Source: an uncultured Alphaproteobacteria bacterium (GTDB taxonomy: Bacteria; Pseudomonadota; Alphaproteobacteria; HIMB59). Taken from it: a stretch of DNA of 64,000 bases. How positions within the stretch are numbered: the first letter of the stretch is position 1; every line of letters starts with the position of its first letter. The position numbers and the translations under genes were made by a program. This document shows, one piece after another, positions 59,330 through 64,000 of the stretch. The stretch is from NCBI GenBank assembly GCA_902555695.1, contig CACDTV010000003.1, forward strand, positions 1 to 64,000, read 5' to 3'. Below the pieces are notes generated by a model, which was given only the letters and a program-made list of their open reading frames with translations, was not told where the DNA came from and made no database searches.

Positions 59330-60176
59330 AGTAGCTGCTTCGCAGTTTAAATCAATAAAAGAAAAAAAAGATTTAAACATAAATAAGGCTATAGATATTG
59401 CTCAACAAGCATCTAAGGAAAATGTAAATATTTTCCTCCTACAGGAGTTATTTCAAACTGAATACTTTTGCTCAACTCAGGATAAAAAGTTTTTTAATTA
59501 CGCCATTGAATTTCCTAATGACAAACTATTTGAAATTTTTTCTAATTTTTGTAAGAAAAATAATATGGTCATGCCGATCAGTTTTTTTGAAAAAAAAGAA
59601 AATAATTTTTTTAATTCTCTAGTTGTGATTAATGCTGATGGTAAATTAAGTGATTTATATAGAAAGTCGCATATTCCCGAGGGTCCTGGTTATAACGAAA
59701 AGTTTTACTTTAAGCCCGGAGATACTGGCTTCAAAGTATTTAACACAAAATTTGGAAATCTTGGTTGTGGTATATGCTGGGATCAATGGTTTCCTGAATG
59801 TGCAAGATCTATGACACTTTCTGGTGCAGATATTTTATTATATCCCACAGCAATTGGTTCTGAGCCTCAAGACCCTTTATTAGACTCAAAAGATCACTGG
59901 CAAAACGTAATGAGAGGTCATGCAGCTGCAAATCAAATTCCTGTCATTGCCTCTAATAGAATTGGCACAGAAAATGAAGGTTTAATATCTGTTACATTTT
60001 ATGGAAGCTCCTTTATCGCTAATCATTTGGGTAATATTGAAATTGAAATGGGCAAAAAAGATGAGGGCTTTGTATCTAAGAATTTCGACTTTTCAGAAAT
60101 AACAAAATACCGCCAATCTTGGGGAAATTTTAGAGATCGTAGACCAGATCTATATAAAAAAATTTGTGATTTTTAA
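59319..60176 (+). CDS. aguB: N-carbamoylputrescine amidase
   Basis: Nitrilase-fold LLQELFQTEYFC, YRKSHIPEGPGYNEKFYFKPGDTGF, LGCGICWDQWFPECARSMTLSGADILLYPTAIG; start set at MSVKVAAS. Confidence 0.95.
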   Translation: MSVKVAASQFKSIKEKKDLNINKAIDIAQQASKENVNIFLLQELFQTEYFCSTQDKKFFNYAIEFPNDKLFEIFSNFCKKNNMVMPISFFEKKENNFFNSLVVINADGKLSDLYRKSHIPEGPGYNEKFYFKPGDTGFKVFNTKFGNLGCGICWDQWFPECARSMTLSGADILLYPTAIGSEPQDPLLDSKDHWQNVMRGHAAANQIPVIASNRIGTENEGLISVTFYGSSFIANHLGNIEIEMGKKDEGFVSKNFDFSEITKYRQSWGNFRDRRPDLYKKICDF

Positions 60177-60226
60177 AAAAAATTATCATATTATTCAAAC
60201 TCTACTTATTTAAGAGGAGAGGTAAT

Positions 60227-61294
60227 ATGAACAAATTTTTAACAGCTCTTTTAGTGCTAATACTCCCTATGAGTTTGAGCGCTAAAGAAGAGTTATTTAT
60301 ATACAATTGGTCCGATTATATAGCTGAAGATACAATTGCAAATTTTGAGGAAGAAACTGGTATTGATGTAACATACGATGTATTTGACTCAAACGAAGTT
60401 CTAGAGGCTAAGCTTTTAGCTGGAGGAAGTGGTTATGACTTAGTTGTTCCATCAGGCTCCTTTATGGAAAACCAAATTAAAGCAGGAGTTTTTCAAAAAC
60501 TTGATAAAAGTATGATTCCAAACCTCAAAAATTTAGATCCAAGTGTTTTAGATAAAACTGATGCTCATGATCCAGGTGGGGAATACTCTGTTAATTACAT
60601 GTATGGTACAACTGGAATTGGTTACAACGTTGCTGCCGTCGAGGAAAGAGGTGGAGATGTTGAGTCATGGGACATAATATTTGATGTAGATCAAATTTCT
60701 AAATATGAAGATTGTGGTGTGGCTTTCTTAGATGCACCAAGTGAAATTGTTGAGATTGCATTAAATTATCTTGGCCATGATCCAAATACAGAAAACACTA
60801 AAGCTAATCAAGAGGCACTAGAATTATTGAATAATATTAGACCTTATATAAAGTATTTTGACTCTTCTCAGTACATTGATGATTTAGCAAATGGTGAGAT
60901 TTGCTTAGCAATAGGTTGGTCAGGTGATGTATTTATAGCAGCATACGAGGAAATCGAAGAGGTCTGGTATTCAATTCCAAATGAAGGAACAGTAATTTGG
61001 TTTGATATGATGGGAATTCCAGCAGACGCAAAAAACGTAGAAAATGCTCATAAATTTATAGATTATATTTTGAGACCAGAAGTTGTTGCAGAAATTACTA
61101 ACTATGTGTGGTACTCAAACCCTAATCTAGTAGCTAACACAACTGAAGGTTTGATAGATCCTGATATTCTTTCAGACCCAGCAATTTATCCAACAGAAGA
61201 GACATTAACTAAACTTTTTGCAGATACAGCTGACTCACCTCAAAAGTCTAGGATATCTTCGAGAGTATTTAATAGTTTTAAAGCTTCTCAATAA
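60227..61294 (+). CDS. potF: polyamine (putrescine/spermidine) ABC transporter substrate-binding protein
   Basis: LFIYNWSDYIAEDTIANFEEETGIDVTYDVFDSNEVLEAKLLAGGSGYDLVVPSG; MYGTTGIGYNV; RBS AGAGGAGAGG. Confidence 0.93.
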   Translation: MNKFLTALLVLILPMSLSAKEELFIYNWSDYIAEDTIANFEEETGIDVTYDVFDSNEVLEAKLLAGGSGYDLVVPSGSFMENQIKAGVFQKLDKSMIPNLKNLDPSVLDKTDAHDPGGEYSVNYMYGTTGIGYNVAAVEERGGDVESWDIIFDVDQISKYEDCGVAFLDAPSEIVEIALNYLGHDPNTENTKANQEALELLNNIRPYIKYFDSSQYIDDLANGEICLAIGWSGDVFIAAYEEIEEVWYSIPNEGTVIWFDMMGIPADAKNVENAHKFIDYILRPEVVAEITNYVWYSNPNLVANTTEGLIDPDILSDPAIYPTEETLTKLFADTADSPQKSRISSRVFNSFKASQ

Positions 61295-61301
61295 TTTAAT
61301 T

Positions 61302-61333
61302 AAAGCGCAACTTTTACTTAAGTTGCGCTTTTC
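61302..61333 (+). terminator. strong hairpin between potF-like gene and potA
   Basis: AAAGCGCAAC-ttttacttaa-GTTGCGCTTTT: 10-bp perfect stem followed by a T-run. Confidence 0.85.
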
Positions 61334-61345
61334 ACAATCTTTTTT

Positions 61346-62404
61346 ATGTCTGAACCTTTTTTACAAATCATAGATGTATCAAAAAGGTTTGATAATGTTG
61401 TTGCTTTAGACAAAGTTAATCTAAAAATAGCAAAATCTGAAATATTCAGTCTCCTAGGATCTTCAGGATGCGGTAAGTCAACACTTTTGAGAATTATAGC
61501 AGGTTTCGAGAAGCCTGATGAAGGAAGAATTCTACTCGAGGGAAAGGATATCACGAAACTTCCACCATATGTAAGACCTTTAAATATTATGTTCCAAAAT
61601 TATGCACTATTTCCGCATTTAAATGTCACTAATAATATCCAGTTTGGACTAAAAGAAGAAAAAATTTCTAAAGAAGAAATCAATCATCGTGTTAATGAAA
61701 TTTTAAATTTACTAGAGCTGAATGGTTTAGAGAAAAGAAAAATCAATGAGATATCTGGTGGTCAACAACAACGTGTAGCATTAGCAAGATGTCTAGTCAA
61801 AAAACCAAAATTACTTTTATTGGATGAACCACTTGCAGCATTAGATAAACAGCTAAGAGTGCAAACACAATTCGAGTTAGTTAATCTACAATATAAGTTA
61901 GGCATCACTTTTATTATTGTTACCCATGATCAAGAGGAAGCAATGTCATTATCTGACAGAATGGCAATTATGAAAAATGGAGAAATCCTCCAAGTCGGTA
62001 ATCCTGTTGAGATATATGAAAAACCGAAGGACAAATATATAGCGAATTTTATTGGCACAGCCAATATCTTTAATGTTCTTAATAAAAATAATCAAATCAT
62101 CATTAAAGAATTAAATTATGAAGTTAAAAATATTAACAACAAAGAAAACTATGTTAAATGTTTAATTAGGCCTGAAAAAATTTCTGTTAAAAAACTAGAA
62201 AATCAATCTGATAATTTAAATATTGGTGTAGTTAAAGAAGTAGCTTATTTAGGGAGCTATACAAAGTATTTAATTGAGGTTAATGGATTTGAATTTTATT
62301 CTTTTATGCAAAATAGTTTAGTTTCAGATAACCTTCAAATAAGATGGGATGACAAAGTTCAGATAAGTTTTAACGAAACATCAATATATTTCTTTAATGA
62401 TTAA
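61346..62404 (+). CDS. potA: polyamine ABC transporter ATP-binding protein
   Basis: [60 protein letters not shown]-terminal TOBE-like region. Confidence 0.95.
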   Translation: MSEPFLQIIDVSKRFDNVVALDKVNLKIAKSEIFSLLGSSGCGKSTLLRIIAGFEKPDEGRILLEGKDITKLPPYVRPLNIMFQNYALFPHLNVTNNIQFGLKEEKISKEEINHRVNEILNLLELNGLEKRKINEISGGQQQRVALARCLVKKPKLLLLDEPLAALDKQLRVQTQFELVNLQYKLGITFIIVTHDQEEAMSLSDRMAIMKNGEILQVGNPVEIYEKPKDKYIANFIGTANIFNVLNKNNQIIIKELNYEVKNINNKENYVKCLIRPEKISVKKLENQSDNLNIGVVKEVAYLGSYTKYLIEVNGFEFYSFMQNSLVSDNLQIRWDDKVQISFNETSIYFFND

Positions 62405-63290
62405 AAATTTAAAAAAACAAAACGTGTGGTTTGTATTCACTCCATATTTATGGCTAGTTTTGTTCTTTTTTGTTCCATTAGCTTTAATTTTTAAAATATC
62501 AATATCTGTGTCTGAATGGGGTATGCCACCTTATCGTGATCTTTTCTCTTTTTCTGAAAATGGATTGAAGATTAATTCAACTCTTGGAAATTATTTATTC
62601 ATTTTTTCAGACCCTTTCTATATAAGATCATATCTCAATTCACTATCATTAGCTTTTACATCCACGGTATTATGTTTATTAATCGGTTATCCCATAGCTT
62701 TTTACGTTGCAAAATCTAAACCAAGTATAAGAAACATACTTTTGATTATGCTTATCATACCTTTTTGGAGCTCTTTTCTTTTAAGGGTATATGCATGGAA
62801 AGTCTTACTGCAAGGCTCTGGTATTATAAATTCAATTCTTATACATATTGGACTAATTTCTGAACCAATATCTATGTTACACAATCATTATGCTGTGATT
62901 TTAGGCGTTGTTTATACTTACCTTCCATTTATGATTTTACCGCTTTATGGATATTTGGTTAAATTTGATTTAAATTTGATTGATGCATCTAATGATTTAG
63001 GTGCAAAGCCTTTAAACACGTTTGTAAAAGTTATCTTACCTCTCTCTTTACCAGGAATTGTTGCGGGGAGTATGTTGGTTTTTATACCAGTTGTTGGAGA
63101 ATATATAATTCCAGAAATGTTAGGTGGCAGTGATAAACTTTATTTTGGGAAAATAATTTGGGATGAATTTTTTGTAAATAGAGATTGGCCTATTGCTAGC
63201 GCACTTGCTATGTCTGGTATTGTAATTCTTGTATTTCCAATAATTATTTTTCAATTAATGTACGCAAAATATAATTTTAAAAATGAATAA
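62397..63290 (+). CDS. potB: polyamine ABC transporter permease PotB/PotH
   Basis: PFWSSFLLRVYAWKVLLQGSGIIN; DASNDLGAKPLNTFVKVILPLSLPGIVAGSMLVFIPVVGEYIIPEMLGG. Confidence 0.94.
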   Translation: MIKNLKKQNVWFVFTPYLWLVLFFFVPLALIFKISISVSEWGMPPYRDLFSFSENGLKINSTLGNYLFIFSDPFYIRSYLNSLSLAFTSTVLCLLIGYPIAFYVAKSKPSIRNILLIMLIIPFWSSFLLRVYAWKVLLQGSGIINSILIHIGLISEPISMLHNHYAVILGVVYTYLPFMILPLYGYLVKFDLNLIDASNDLGAKPLNTFVKVILPLSLPGIVAGSMLVFIPVVGEYIIPEMLGGSDKLYFGKIIWDEFFVNRDWPIASALAMSGIVILVFPIIIFQLMYAKYNFKNE

Positions 63291-64000
63291 ATTATTTTTT
63301 AAAATTTTTACCTTAACAATTGGATTTTCATTTTTATATTTTCCTATTTTAACTCTTATAGCTTATTCTTTTAATGATAATAAAAGAGTTATGGTTTGGA
63401 AGGGTTTCTCTTTTAGATGGTATAAGGAATTATTTCAAAATGAACAAATTTTAGAGGCTTTTTATACTAGTTTAAAAATTGCCTCTCTTTCAGCAACATT
63501 TGCAACAATCATGGGTGTAATGATTGGTTTTTCATTAACAAGAATATCAAAAATTCCAGCCAGGCCTTTCTTTATTTTCTTGAGTTCTTCTCCTTTGGTT
63601 ATGCCTGAGATAATTTTAGGGCTTTCTTTGTTGTTATTCTTTATATCATCTAACCATATTATTGGCTTTCCTTCCTCAAAAGGACAACTAACAGTCTTAA
63701 TATCGCATATAACTTTCTCTGTAGCTTTTGTTGCAGTTATTATCCAGTCAAGGTTGAGTAGTTACGATAAAAATATAGAAGAGGCTGCTCAGGATCTTGG
63801 GACAATTCCAAATATGATTTTTTGGAAAGTAACTGCTCCTGTAATATTACCTGCAATATTATCAGGTTGGTTACTTGCATTTACACTCTCTTTGGACGAT
63901 CTTGTCGTTGCTAGTTTTACTACCGGTCCAGGAGCTAACACTTTGCCAATAGTGGTTTTTTCTAAAGTTAGATTGGGATTGAGTCCAGAAGTTAATGCTC
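63284..64000 (+). CDS. potC: polyamine ABC transporter permease PotC/PotI, truncated by window end
   Basis: Hand translation from ATG 63284: MNKLFFKIFTLTIGFSFLYFPILTLIAYSFNDNKRVMVWKGFSFRWYKELF...; EEAAQDLG motif; open to window end. Confidence 0.92.

Noticed and set aside
1-64000. Mobile elements, prophage, toxin-antitoxin, restriction or defence islands
   Set aside because: No transposase, integrase, terminase, methyltransferase/REase or recognizable defence gene found; the content is housekeeping and transport.

Overview
The 64 kb window is AT-rich, almost fully coding, and reads as a core-genome segment of a streamlined alphaproteobacterium. A marine SAR11/HIMB59-like lineage is my inference; it was not tested. 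I saw no rRNA, tRNA, CRISPR array, prophage or transposase. Main blocks in order: an amino-acid ABC transporter and LysE exporter; a pair of small ORFs missing from the ORF track (one DUF1127-like); a dipeptidase; a DUF3445 heme N-demethylase-like protein; TauE/SafE; DUF2721; MATE. Then a compact heme locus: hemJ-F-H-E-B-C on the minus strand, with hemA (ALAS) nearby on the plus strand. Next come trhO, rpmG and a photolyase/flavoprotein/DUF1365/CFA-type methyltransferase/DUF3833 cluster, then trcR-like, rpmE, an IMPase, efp, fba, gap and tkt. These are followed by zapA, ygfA, a YmdB-like gene, yebC, a small nuclease-like ORF, tolQ-R-A-B-pal-cpoB, tilS, ftsH, glmM, hisZ-like, purA, rpoH, rluD, murG-C-B-ddl-ftsQ-A-Z-lpxC, fumC, gpmA and lysE. 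The window closes with polyamine genes: aguA, aguB, a potF-like gene, potA, potB and a partial potC. I do not see a clearly new multi-gene system. Best leads: (1) a nearly self-contained ALA-to-heme locus whose HemC carries a ~180-aa extension that looks like a divergent HemD; (2) a small PDDEXK-like ORF between yebC and tolQ, where ruvCAB often lies; (3) a photolyase gene with no canonical start codon for its conserved N-terminus; (4) a 200-nt intergenic region with nested dyads and a 10-bp long-range stem; (5) the overlapping small-ORF pair.
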